Below, one piece after another: positions 34,780-45,426 of a stretch of DNA of 64,000 nucleotides. The first letter of the stretch is position 1. Each line of letters begins with the position of its first letter. The notes beneath the pieces were generated by a model, which was not told the origin of the DNA, did no database searches, and saw only the letters and a list, made by a program, of their open reading frames with translations. The translations under genes and the position numbers were made by a program. Origin of the DNA: Gentiana macrophylla (Eukaryota > Streptophyta > Magnoliopsida > Gentianales > Gentianaceae); the NCBI GenBank assembly GCA_026214975.1, contig CM047814.1, positions 24,592,558-24,656,557 of the forward strand, written 5' to 3'.

Positions 34780-35365
34780 TCTCGATCATCCTGAAATATT
34801 TATACCACGTCAAAAACTCCATATTTATCGATCTGACTGGTCGGATTTGCGTTTCAACGGTCGAAACTCTCCCAGAAATTAGAGAAAGTCACAGGTAGGG
34901 TTTCTGTGAATCCTGCGTTTTTCTGTTACAGCAGCTTCTTTGCAGCAACGAACGGATATCAAAACGGACTCCGATCGATTCCAAATTTTTTGGAATTGTT
35001 CAGCATATTCTAATCTTGATTCTGACCGGAGGGATCGTCGTTTCAACGGCTCGATCAACGGGAAACACGAAACAAATAAACAGCTACTAAACAAATCTAT
35101 TTTCTGGAAATTAAAATTGCAATAAAAAATAAATTACATAATTTCCTATACTCATATGAACGAATTTTCATCGTTTATATGAGTTTACAATAGATCTAAC
35201 GGGTAAACAGTGCCAACCCCCAATCCATCTCTTCAACCATAACAATTAATCATTATCTATGCATAAAACAATAAATAAAATTTACCTACATGCAATTCCA
35301 CTCATTTAAATCGTTTAATTAGGATTATGACTATATAAAACGTGGAACCTGGCTCCGATACCACA
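34780..35365 (-). mobile_element. C2 interior, proximal part, with primer binding site
   Basis: This is the 5' end of the C2 interior, separated from the rest by C1. It corresponds in reverse to 27140-27700 of C1. On the minus strand TGGTATCGGAGCC (35351-35363) is a tRNA-Met-type primer site with one mismatch. Short open frames on both strands around 34880-35120 are not protein-like. Confidence 0.82.
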
Positions 35366-37069
35366 TAAAGGATGTAGGAACTCAGATCTAAACGAATTAG
35401 ATCTACGCGCAACGGATGGATCCCGATTTATATATCACAATACATAATTAAAGGACTTAAACTACTACAAGGGGGTTAAGATCGTGTTACCAATATTGGG
35501 AAGAGACGCCTTGATCTTCCGATGTGTTCTCCAAACGGCGGTTAGTGGACACCCATCTTGATACACGAACCTCCTTGATATGCAACACCAAGAAAAACTT
35601 GTAGTTTTTCTTCTTCAAAAACCCAATACAAGAAAACTAATTTTTTTTCTCTCTTTTTAAGTGTGTAGGTCGAAATTTTTGCCTTGCCAATACCCTTGGA
35701 ATAACTCTCCTTTTATGGGAGAGTAAATCCTTGGTCTCCAAGTATTAATTAATTAAATAAATAATTAATTAAACAAAATAAAAAGATATTTTCCTTAATG
35801 ACTAATTGTGACATGTACTGACCAATAGGAAATCAAATAATAAGTCATATAACAAGAATATCTATTATTTTCCATAACACAAGAAAATTAATTCTTGTGC
35901 TAAATAAACTCAAAATTGGCACCACACTTAGGGTTTCCAAGCCCACATAAAATGTCTTTCATGTGTATTATATTATTTAGCCCAACTAAATAATATTCAT
36001 GCATATCAATTAATTAGCCCAGCCAATTAATTATCACTGAGGCCCAAATAACAAGAATATCATTCCGAATTATAGAAGCCACATCGGGGACTATGGACAT
36101 ATAACCATGAGCTCCAATAACTAATTATTCATCGAATGAATAAGTACATTAATTATTAATTCCGGGATTACGCCACCATAAACCCGGCCCAACTCTACCG
36201 ATTATAGATGTATACTTATACTCAACCCATGCCAGTGAATAAGCGTCCATTGATATAATCACTACATACGGATTAACCCTCCATAGACTGTCCACTCTGT
36301 GTGGGATGTCTCCGTAAACCCAACACAGAATGTCTTATCCTTATTTACCATTAACTCCATGATGATCAGTTAGTACACATATCTGACTAGTAGCTAATTA
36401 GTCAAATGTGAACTCCCGAGATCGATCACTTTTAGGGCTAACAAATAAGAGGACTGTCTCTCTACTTCCCGCAGGAAGGAATGGATTCCATGTCTGTGAA
36501 AATCAGAACTACTCACTCATCAGGAGATAGTGCCAATGAGAAGTGGCTTGGAACACATATTCAAGTGAACCATAACTAACACATCAAACACTACCCCGAG
36601 ACAAGCAGCACCCTGTGATCACCTCAGGATTAAGGTTGATCCATATATGATCATCTAATGATTTAATAAGATTCCTCTATTACGGAATTATACCGAGAAA
36701 TACAGATTAAATCGGTCCAGTCTTATATGAATGCTATCATATATAAATGCCCCACGTAGTTACCTTCTACCGACAGTCCGGATAAGACTATCACACCCTA
36801 AGGTGTTCTGGGCGCATTATTGGTGTTTTAATCAAGAGACCCTAAACTCGATTAAGTTCACCACGGACTAACAGATTTAAAGTATATCACCACTAACTCA
36901 ATCCTCATGCATGCCATACATTTGAGTTAAGCGATTACATCTTGATATACTTAGGGTTTGCAAAGATGTATTACTTACAAGCACAAATCAAGTAATAAGG
37001 TGAGATAAATTCTGTCATCCATTATCAAAAACAATTACACAAATTGTCTTTCGGGCACTACACTTAACA
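35366..37069 (-). repeat. C2 5' LTR
   Basis: 1704 bp, paired with 16668-18376. On the minus strand it starts TGTTAAGTGTAGTGCCCGAA. At the promoter position (about 35710-35717) the minus strand reads CATAAAA where the 3' LTR has TATAAAA, so the upstream promoter of C2 has lost its TATA thymine. Confidence 0.9.
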
Positions 37070-37074
37070 TCTCG

Positions 37075-39223
37075 AACATCCACTGTCTATGTACCAGACA
37101 TCCCACAAAACAAATTAATTAAGTTTAGGTACCCAACACTGTTTGGGTCCATACCTGTTAGCAGTCATGCCTCCTACTCCAAGTGTATATCCAAATGATA
37201 TTCTTTTTGGATAGTTAAAGTCATCAACTTCATATGTATAAGGCATGGCAGAATAGCTTCCAATATTTCTACTGAAGGTATTCTGATACTTTTCTCTATT
37301 TTTTGGTTCATTTGCATCCTTCTTCACTTTCCAATATCCAGTGGGAAACCTATGTTGCTTCATGTGTCTTGGAACATACCTAGATTGATTTTTCTTAAAC
37401 ACTTGATGCATATCATGGAATGGTTTCTTCTTGTATTTTGGAGGTGCAACATTCCAATCATCATCTGAAGGATAAAGTCTTCCTTTACCTTTAAGAAAGT
37501 CCTTTCTTTTGGTTGACTGGATTGAGGATTTAGTCTGCTATTTCACTACACTGGGTTTTGACTTCACCGGTACAGGATGAGTGGTTGAAACTATGGTTTG
37601 TCCTTTTCTGAATTTTGGTTCATTGTTAGTCCTGGATTCAGAATTGTGTTCACCATTGTTTCTACTCTCATCCTGACTGTTGTAGCCAAGACCAGATCTG
37701 GATCCAAACCTTCTTGAGGGTTTGTAAGATGGTTCATTTGTGATCTTAACTGATAGGGGGATTTTCTCATTTGATCTGTCAACAACAGATGCATGAACAT
37801 CTGCTGTTTGTTGATCATTTGAGTAGATCTCCTTACTAGTCGGTTCAGCTTTTGCTTTATCCAGTTATTTCTTTTATCTTTTATTTTCCTTTCTTAGATC
37901 CTTGCATTCCTTTTCCACAATTTCATGATTCATCTCAATTTCATCAATTTTAGTCATGAGATTTTGAACTAGGTCTGCTGGATCTAATGGGAGAATAGAA
38001 GATTGTGCATTATCAGATGTGGATGCATTTGATGAAGAGTAAGAGCTAGATGTTACCTCAGTTTCCTCCGATTCTTTGGCCATTAGAGATAGGCTTGTTT
38101 TCTCAATTTCTGAGCTATCACCTTCATTTTCATAGACATGATTTTTCATTGTCTGATCTGTCTTCTTAATCACTATCATCTGAGTCATTATCAGATGCTT
38201 CTTCATTCTTTTCACTGCTTGATTCAGCCTTGAGTGCCTTCTTGCCTTTTCTCTTTTCAGATGCTTTGTACTTCTTCTTTTCATCATCTTTATTATTTTC
38301 TTCAGGGCAATCAGGCTTGAAGTGACCTTTCTTCTTGCAGTTGAAGCATCTGTATTCATCATCTTTCTTCTTCATGTCTTTGTTTGAGCTTGACCTCTTG
38401 TATGATGATGAGTTTCCTTTGAATGGCTTCTTTTTGCTAAACCTGTCAAAATGTTTAACTAATAAAGCTACCTGTTCTTTAAGTTCTAGTGTCTCTTTGC
38501 TGATACAATCATCAAAGTTACTTTGCTGGGGTGCTATCAGTGCACTGGCTCTTTGTGTCTCTGCTGGAGCACCATCTTCACCGTTCAATTCGAATTCATG
38601 AGCTTTTTGTTGGGACATTAGAGTCAGAGTGTCAGCGTTTCCAAGGTTTGTGGTTCCTCTGATTACTTATGTTATGATCTTCCATCTTTCAGGTAAGCCT
38701 CTCAAGATCTTTAAGCATACTTCTTTCTGAGGATATGTGTGTCCAAGCTGTTGCAGTTCACTGATGATGCTTGAGAATCTGTTGTCCATTTGATCAATGG
38801 ATTCACCAGCCTTTATTTTGAAATTTTGAAATTTCTGTTTTGCAACAGATAATTTGTTTTCTTTGTCTGCTTCAGATCCTTCATTTATCCGTTCCAGTTT
38901 GTCCCACATCTCATTTGCTGTCTTGCAATCTTTAATTATAATGAACATGTTGCTATCTAGGGTCTTCAAAATCATATCTTTTGCAACAAAGTCTACATTT
39001 GATCTTCTCCTATCATCCTTGGTCCAATCTTTCTTGGGTTTGTCTACTTCCTTCCCTCTGCTCCTGTGGCTACCACAGTCAAGATCATGATTGGGCCATC
39101 ATTAATTACGTCCAGCATCTCCTCATGAGTTACTGCAAGATGAGACAACATTCTTATTTTATATTCATCAAAATTATTAACATTGAAAACAGGTACTTTT
39201 GACATAAAGTTTGAGGAATCCAT
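37075..39223 (-). pseudogene. gag: B1 gag and start of protease (broken)
   Basis: Minus-strand Sirevirus-like gag. The start at 39223 (MDSSNFMSKVPVFN) follows a short leader after the primer site. A UBN2-type gag core spans about 38975-38667 (NEMWDKLERINEG, LKILRGLPERW); it lies in a different frame from the start, so a 1-base shift occurs near 39055. A CCHC knuckle, CFNCKKKGHFKPDC, is at about 38350-38305, followed by a long charged Lys/Glu/Ser-rich region with a predicted coiled stretch (about 38000-37870). The end has QCWVPK at about 37130, then a stop and the protease motif WYIDSGCSR, which breaks off at 37075 at the C2 insertion. Gag packages RNA; the long C-terminal extension is typical of Sireviruses. 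Confidence 0.88.
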
Positions 39224-39345
39224 AAGTACAAATAAGAGAACTATACATGAATGTATAGAAAGCTCGGATTTGAAAACTACTTTGAAAATATGTGATCTCC
39301 TTGTTACGAAATTAGATCTCGAGCAGTTCGATACTAGGAACACCT

Positions 39346-39358
39346 GCTCCGATTCCAA
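39346..39358 (-). other. B1 primer binding site
   Basis: On the minus strand TTGGAATCGGAGC, a tRNA-Met-type site with two mismatches, directly after the LTR end at 39360. Confidence 0.8.
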
Positions 39359-39359
39359 T

Positions 39360-40735
39360 TGTTGGTCCCGAGAGAAGGTAAAACAATAGTCGAGAGAGAG
39401 AGGGGGTGAATGACTATAGTGGAGTTTCAAAAACTTTTCTTATGTTTCAAAACTTTTGGGAAGTGGATAAGTCCCTTCTTACTATGTTGTTTCAAAGCAG
39501 TTTAGACAATCACATATATAAGATATAATATAGGCAATTAAATGAGTGCGGTAAAGTAAATTGCAGAAAGTAAATTGACACAAGGCTTATAGTGGTTCAG
39601 GGTGGTGTAATCCATTAATCCACTCTTCTCCTATGATGATTGGAGGAATTCACTATTGTTTTCACAGATACAATAGTAAGATTGTCCTTGACTTCCTTGA
39701 CTGCAACAGCTTCAGTGATTCAGTCTCTTTCACTGCTCCTTGAGATCAAATCCTTCAACAGCTATCACAATCACAACTCCTTCTCAGATGGCTTATGATT
39801 CAGTTGCTTCAGTTTGTTATGAATAAGATTCACAAACTTGCTTGATCAACCTCAGTGTTGAATGTGAAATTGCAGTTCTGATGTCTGAGTTGATCTCTAG
39901 ATAAATCCTTGTAAGTTCAGATAGAAGGCTTTAAATTGATAGAGTTTCTGCTTGTTTTTTTCCCAATAGTTGTTGTTATGTGTCTGTCAATGCCTTCTAT
40001 TTATAGCCTTGAATATCCTTGATTTGAATTTTCATCCGTTGGCTATATTAATGAGGGGAATAATCCTTGATTTTATTCTCTATTCCCCCTTAATTATATT
40101 CTCCTTGATTTCAGTGATCGGATTTTCTTCAAACGTTTAGCAGAAAATCCGTCCTTGATTGATCCTCTCTTGATTGTGCATTTAATGCATGATCCTCTGA
40201 ATCTTCATCATATTTCAAAATCTGATTTGGTAAGGTTTACTTCGCCATTCTCTGAATGGTCAAGTGAACCATCTGACTTCGCTGTTTAGATTTTTCTTCA
40301 CTGTTCTGTCTTCACTTAGCCGAAAGTCAGTTTTACTCTGCCGATGCACTGTTTTCTTCATTATTTCAGTTAAGGAGAATCTTTGTACTCCACTGATCCT
40401 TGATTGGGGTGAGATCAGTGTACACCATATTTAAACATTAAGTTTCATCACTTAAAGCATAACTTAGACTTATCCAAGGTCATCACAGATTTCTTTGGTT
40501 ACAAGTCAGACCATAATGTCTTCATTGCTTCTCTGTTAGTGCTTGGCTGGCTTCACTCTGCCGAATGTCTGTTTTTACTTTGCCGTCCTACCAACTAGTA
40601 CAATACTTGTCTGACTCAACTTATACAACATGTCAGACTCTAAGTAAAGACTTATACAGAGAATTCTAACTTATTTCTGGCTTGCTATAACAGCTAGTAT
40701 GGCCATCATCAAAACATAATAAAATGTTCCTAACA
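39360..40735 (-). repeat. B1 5' LTR
   Basis: 1376 bp; minus strand TGTTAGGAACATTTTA...GGGACCAACA. It is homologous over its length to 52408-53780 (B2). TATAAATA on the minus strand is at 39998-40005. The flank at 40736 is the RNase H of element E, cut mid-codon run, so B1 inserted in E or was joined to it. The B1 3' LTR is absent. Confidence 0.9.
39998..40005 (-). promoter_or_regulatory. TATA box, B1 5' LTR
   Basis: TATAAATA on the minus strand, conserved in B2 at 53045-53052. Confidence 0.65.
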
Positions 40736-43627
40736 GTATCCACTGGCAGACTTTGAATCTTTCGTATCTGATATCCAGTTCGCATCATAGTAACCTTCTA
40801 ATACTGCTGAATATCTAGTATATCGTAATCCCAGACTCATAGTGTACTTCATGTACCTCCACAACCTATTTAAGGCATTCCAATGATTGTGATTTGGATT
40901 ACTCATGAACCTACTCATTTTGTTCACTACCATGCCAAGCCAGGTCGTGTACAATTGGTTATGTACATCGGACTTCCAATCACTTGAGAATATCTCAATT
41001 GATCTACAGGTTCGCCTCTATTCTTGGCTAAGTGCACACATAGGTCAAGTGGAGTGCTCACTGGACTTTCATCAAAGACATTAAATCTTTTCAAGACAGA
41101 CTCAATATAATGAGTTTGTGACAACACACGTCCCTCGAGCACTCTAGAGATCCTAATCTCTAGTATCATATCCGCAACTCCGAGGTCCTTCATATTGAAG
41201 TTCCTTGTCAACATCTTATGAGTATTCATGATGATATCATGAGTACTTCCCATTATCATCATGTCATCAACATATAGACATACTATCACAAAGGCATTAT
41301 GTGTGTTCTTAATGTAGACACATTTATCACACTCGTTAATCTTAAATCCATTTGACAACATCACATTGTCAAATCTTTTATGCCATTGTTTTTGTGATTC
41401 TTTAGGCCCATATAAAGACTTAACGAGTCTACCCACCTTACTCTCTTGTCCCGGAACAACAAACCCCTCGGGTTGTTTCATGTAAATCTCCTATTCTAAC
41501 TCACCATTCAAGAAGGCAGTCTTCATATCCATTTGATGGATTTCCATGTTATTGAATCCAACTATAGCAATAAGAACCCTTATAGAAGTGATTCTCGTCA
41601 CAGGTGAGAAGATATCAAAAAAAGTCAAAGCCCTCCTTCTGTCGGAACACTTGGGCCACCAACCTAGCCTTGTACTTATCGATAGACCCATCAACCTTTA
41701 ACTTCTTCTTGAAGATCCATTTGCAACCGAGCGGTTTATTTCTTGGTGAAAGATCAACCAACTCCTAAGTGTGGTTTCGCATGATGGCTTCTTTCTTGAA
41801 AGGATCTTCTGGAGTAGACATTGCCTCAACATTATGTCCTAGGTTCATTTTCTACCATATTGGTCAGAAAATTAGGACCAAAAGACTTGGAAGTCCTATC
41901 CCTTTTACTACGACGAGGTTTCTCAAGATCTTGAGGATCACCCTCTTCTTCAGACTCATAAGTCCGCTTGCTCATACTTGCTTCTTGTTTCTCTTTCTCA
42001 TTACCGGGAATGATATCCTCAAAGAACACATCATTCCTAGACTCAATGATGACATTTTCATGTACATCAAGGACGTCCAATTTATGTACCAGAAACCAAT
42101 ATTCACTACTATTGAGAGCATATCCAATGAATATACAATTCAATGGTTTTAGGCCCTATCTTCACTTGCTTTGGTTTAGGTATTTCAACCTTAGCCAAAC
42201 ACCCCCACACTTTCATGATTTTGTAGTCAGGCTTGTGACCTTTCCATAACTCATTCGGGGTTCATCCTTCTTCTTAGAAGGAATTTTATTATGAATGGAA
42301 TTCGCTGAGAGGATAGCTTCCCCCCATAAGTTCTGAGGTAAACCCGAACTAACCAAAATAGCATTCATCATCTCTTTTAGAGTTCGGTTCTTACGCTCAG
42401 CAATACCGTTTGATTGAGGTGTGTATGGTGCTATCATTTGATGAATGATGTCGGCGCCAGACCAAAACTCATTGAACGGTGCATCATATTCACCACCACG
42501 ATCACTACGGACATTCTTTATCCGTTTGCTAAGTTGATTCTCAACTTCATTCTTATAATCCTTAAAGCTTCTAGAGCTTTGTCATTGCTTCAAGCAGATA
42601 AACATAACAATGTCTGGTATAATCATCAATAAAAGTAATAAAGCACTTTTTACCGCCTCTAGTTTGCACAAATTTTAAGTCACATATATCAGTGTGAATT
42701 AAATCTATAGGTTCTATGTTCCTTTCAACTGTTGGAAACGGTGCTTCAGCTAACTTAGCTTCAACACATATTTGGCATTTGTCATTAGGATCAAATTTTA
42801 TGTTGGGAATTGAATTTAGATTCATCATCTTTCAAATCGATCTATAATCTACAATGCCATAAAAAAAGTAGACTCATACAAGTAAACGGAAGCATTAGTC
42901 ATCTTATTAGCCTTTTTCGGCACAACATTTTTGGGTACAATAGTCATTACATTCATCTTCAACATACCATCCACCAAGTACCCCCTCCCAACATACATAT
43001 CAAATTTGGATAAAACAACTTTATCCCCACCAATGACCATCTTGAATCCATTCTTCACCAGAAGAGCACCAGAAACAAGGTTCTTGCACATGTCTAGAAC
43101 ATGTAGCACATTGTTGAGTGTGAGTTCCTTCCTAGAGGTCATCTTTAGTTTGACCTTTTCTATAGCTTCAGCCTTTGTAGAAGCAAAGTTTCCCATAAAG
43201 AGCTGTTCGCCATCAACGGGCTTGTACTCAGGAGAACAACTCTTTCAGAGTGCAAACATGGCGAGTAGCCCCTGTGTCAATCCACCATTCGTAGGAATTA
43301 CCGACTGTGTTGCATTCAGAAACCAAAGCCGACAGGTTCATCTCTTACACGCCTTCAGCCACCACTTCAGCAAGATGGGCATGTGGCTTACCCTTTTTGT
43401 GGTGCATTGACTTTTGAGATGCCCTGGCTGTCCACAGTTGAAACAGCTTCCAATGAACTGTTGCTTTACCTTCTTATTGTCTCTTGGACTTTGATTAGGC
43501 TGCTTACTCTTTTTGCCTTTGTTGCTCAATTCGACCAAGTTCGCCTTGGACTACCCCTTCAGAAAGCTTCGTTCTGACCTCTTGTTATGCTCCTTAATTC
43601 CTAGACACGTTGCTAGCACTTCCATAG
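40736..43627 (-). pseudogene. pol: Element E pol, Tork-like copia, truncated at both ends
   Basis: Reading down the minus strand: the gag end with a CCHC knuckle CFNCGQPGHLKSQC (about 43445-43400); the pre-integrase region (MGNFASTKAEAIEKVKLKM, 43196 on); integrase with CQIC..AEAPFP, the HTDICDL acid (about 42695), and AERKNRTLKEM with the catalytic E (about 42395); an integrase C-terminal acidic linker (42143-41832); RT with FSPVTRITSIR and MDMKTAFLNGELE (about 41600-41491), then CLYVDDMMIMG (about 41270); and RNase [18 protein letters not shown], breaking off at 40736 against the B1 LTR. Stops and frameshifts separate these pieces. The right end abuts the A2 LTR at 43628. Both LTRs are absent. 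Lineage by motif resemblance only. Confidence 0.88.
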
Positions 43628-45261
43628 CGTTGGTCCCTGAAAAAGCTTTGGTTAAGTTTAAAGGGGGGTGAATAAACTTGACTCTTAAAACTTTTTGGAG
43701 TTTACAAAATCAGCAAAGTCAATAGTCTGCTGACCTAAGCGATCTACTGACTATTGATTCTTTTGAATCCGTTGTAGCGGAATACATTAAATTAAGCCTT
43801 GATACTTGTTGTTTGAAGATGATACTAAGTATTGGATACTTAGTAGTGAAAGTTTTGTGAATCCAGTAGCTAGTTCAGTAGGTTGATATGAAAAACATGC
43901 AATATGATGAAGTGCAGAAAGTAAATAGATTAAGGTAAAGTAGGAAAATTTTATAGTGGTTCCAGGTGGTGAAATCCTGCCAGTCCACTCTTCTTCTGTG
44001 ATGATGGAGGAAATTAACTAGTGTCTTTTGAGATTGTTGTTACAAAAGTCCCTAAGGTGTTTGTCCTTGACTAATGACAAAAACTGAATACTAAGAAAAG
44101 GTAAGATTGCTGCTCCTAATACTCCACTGGTTTTGAATGGTAGGATTGCCTCTTCACCAGCTCCAATACAAAACAACATTTCTTGACACCTCAGAAGGGC
44201 TTCTCTATCTTCAGATAACTTCTTGAGAATAAGGGGTTGAATCAAGTAAGCGATTCAGCTTGAGAAAGCTTATGAACAGGATGAAAAGATCAGTAGCTTG
44301 AAATCTTTAAGTGTGGATGCTAGATGATGCTCGAATACAAAAACACTTGAAGAAAATTCTTGATCAGAAACTAAGTCCAGTTTAGCAGGGTATAATTCTC
44401 TTGATTGCTTGTAAGTTCCAGTGTTCTTCTCTCATTTCTATTTGTGAATTGATTCTAGGGGTCCTCTATTTATAGGTGAAAATCCTATGTTTGAAGTTTG
44501 AATTTCGAATATGACCGTTATAGGATTTTCTGATTATTCCCTGAAAGTCCCTCTGATGTACTTCTCTGTTTATGTCAGTGTCCTTCTGACAGACAGTCTG
44601 TCAACCAATGATTTAAATCTAATTTGTTTTTGCTCTGAAATCCTTACAACGTCCCTTCCATCCTAGCCATTGATTGACTGATTAATCAATGCTAATTCAT
44701 CTTTATCCATTTAATCCTTCAGAATAATTCTTGGATCAAATTAAATTCTTGTATGTATGCTCAGCAGATGTCTTGAATACAAGTCTTCTGAAGTATACTC
44801 TTGGTCAGCTGACTTATAGTCTGTTGCGTTCTTGATGAAAACTCAGCTGACTGCTTCTCATCTAACTTTTGATTGTAAAGTTAAAGTAAACCATTTTAAG
44901 GATAACTTAGACCTTCAATACAAGGTATATGTGATCAGTTTAGGCCATCACAGACTTACCTAAATTCTGATCCCATATCCTTGGCTTATAAACTTCAATA
45001 CTAAGTTTGATCTCTTAGCCTTCATTACTGAGTTAAAACCCTCAACCTTCAGTCTTCAGCAGGTCCTAGACACTCTACTGAACAACTAACCTAGACAGGT
45101 CTGCTGAACAAGTTAGTTGACCTCATTACAGTGCTTGTTTGATAAAACCTATACAAAGATCAAACTCTAGAAAAACTGTACATTCATTCTAGACATCTTT
45201 TTGCCTTTGCTCTATAACAGCTAGTCTGGCTCTCATCATTAAAACTAGAATATGTCCCACA
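43628..45261 (-). repeat. A2 3' LTR
   Basis: 1634 bp. On the + strand it begins CGTTGGTCCCTGAAAAAG (first base C instead of T) and ends GTCCCACA. It is homologous to A1. TATAAATA on the minus strand is at 44467-44474. It is inserted in the gag/protease part of E. The A2 5' LTR is not in the window. Confidence 0.9.
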
Positions 45262-45287
45262 ATTCCCCCCCTTTAGTGATGATGCCA
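45262..45287 (-). other. A2 polypurine tract with GGCATCATC motif
   Basis: The minus strand reads GGCATCATCACTAAAGGGGGGAAT up to the LTR. The same GGCATCATC plus G-run arrangement precedes the B2 LTR; it resembles the conserved tract described for Sireviruses. Confidence 0.8.
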
Positions 45288-45426
45288 ATACCTTCCTTAC
45301 AGATGAGCAAAAAGATAATAACAAAACAAACTTCATATATATATTTCATTAAGGTTCAAACATTGTTCAAAAGCTATTACAACTAGATTCAACAAAAAGA
45401 AAAAAAATAGAGATAAATTTGCTGAT

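Larger units (their letters stand above)
25249..34784 (+). mobile_element. Element C1, complete LARD-type element with TCTCG target duplication
   Basis: 25254-34779 (9526 bp). Perfect 5-bp direct repeats TCTCG lie at 25249-25253 and 34780-34784. LTRs are 25254-27128 and 32907-34779. The primer site is at 27130 and the polypurine tract directly precedes 32907. The 5.8-kb interior has no long open frame. These are the signatures of a Large Retrotransposon Derivative, moved in trans by an autonomous partner. The polypurine tract style (GTGGGAGATTG) is of copia type, so the partner is probably a copia element; that is inference. It is the youngest identifiable insertion in C2 apart from S. Confidence 0.92.
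16663..37074 (-). mobile_element. Element C2, LARD-type element split by C1 and S
   Basis: It is bounded by LTRs 16668-18376 and 35366-37069, with near-identical target duplications TCTAG (16663-16667) and TCTCG (37070-37074). Minus-strand order: 5' LTR, primer site, a non-coding interior of about 5.4 kb once insertions are removed, polypurine tract, 3' LTR. It is inserted in the protease codons of B1: DSGCSR is read up to 37075 and HMT resumes at 16662. Two younger elements lie inside: solo LTR S (19760-21791) and the complete C1 (25254-34779). Confidence 0.87.
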
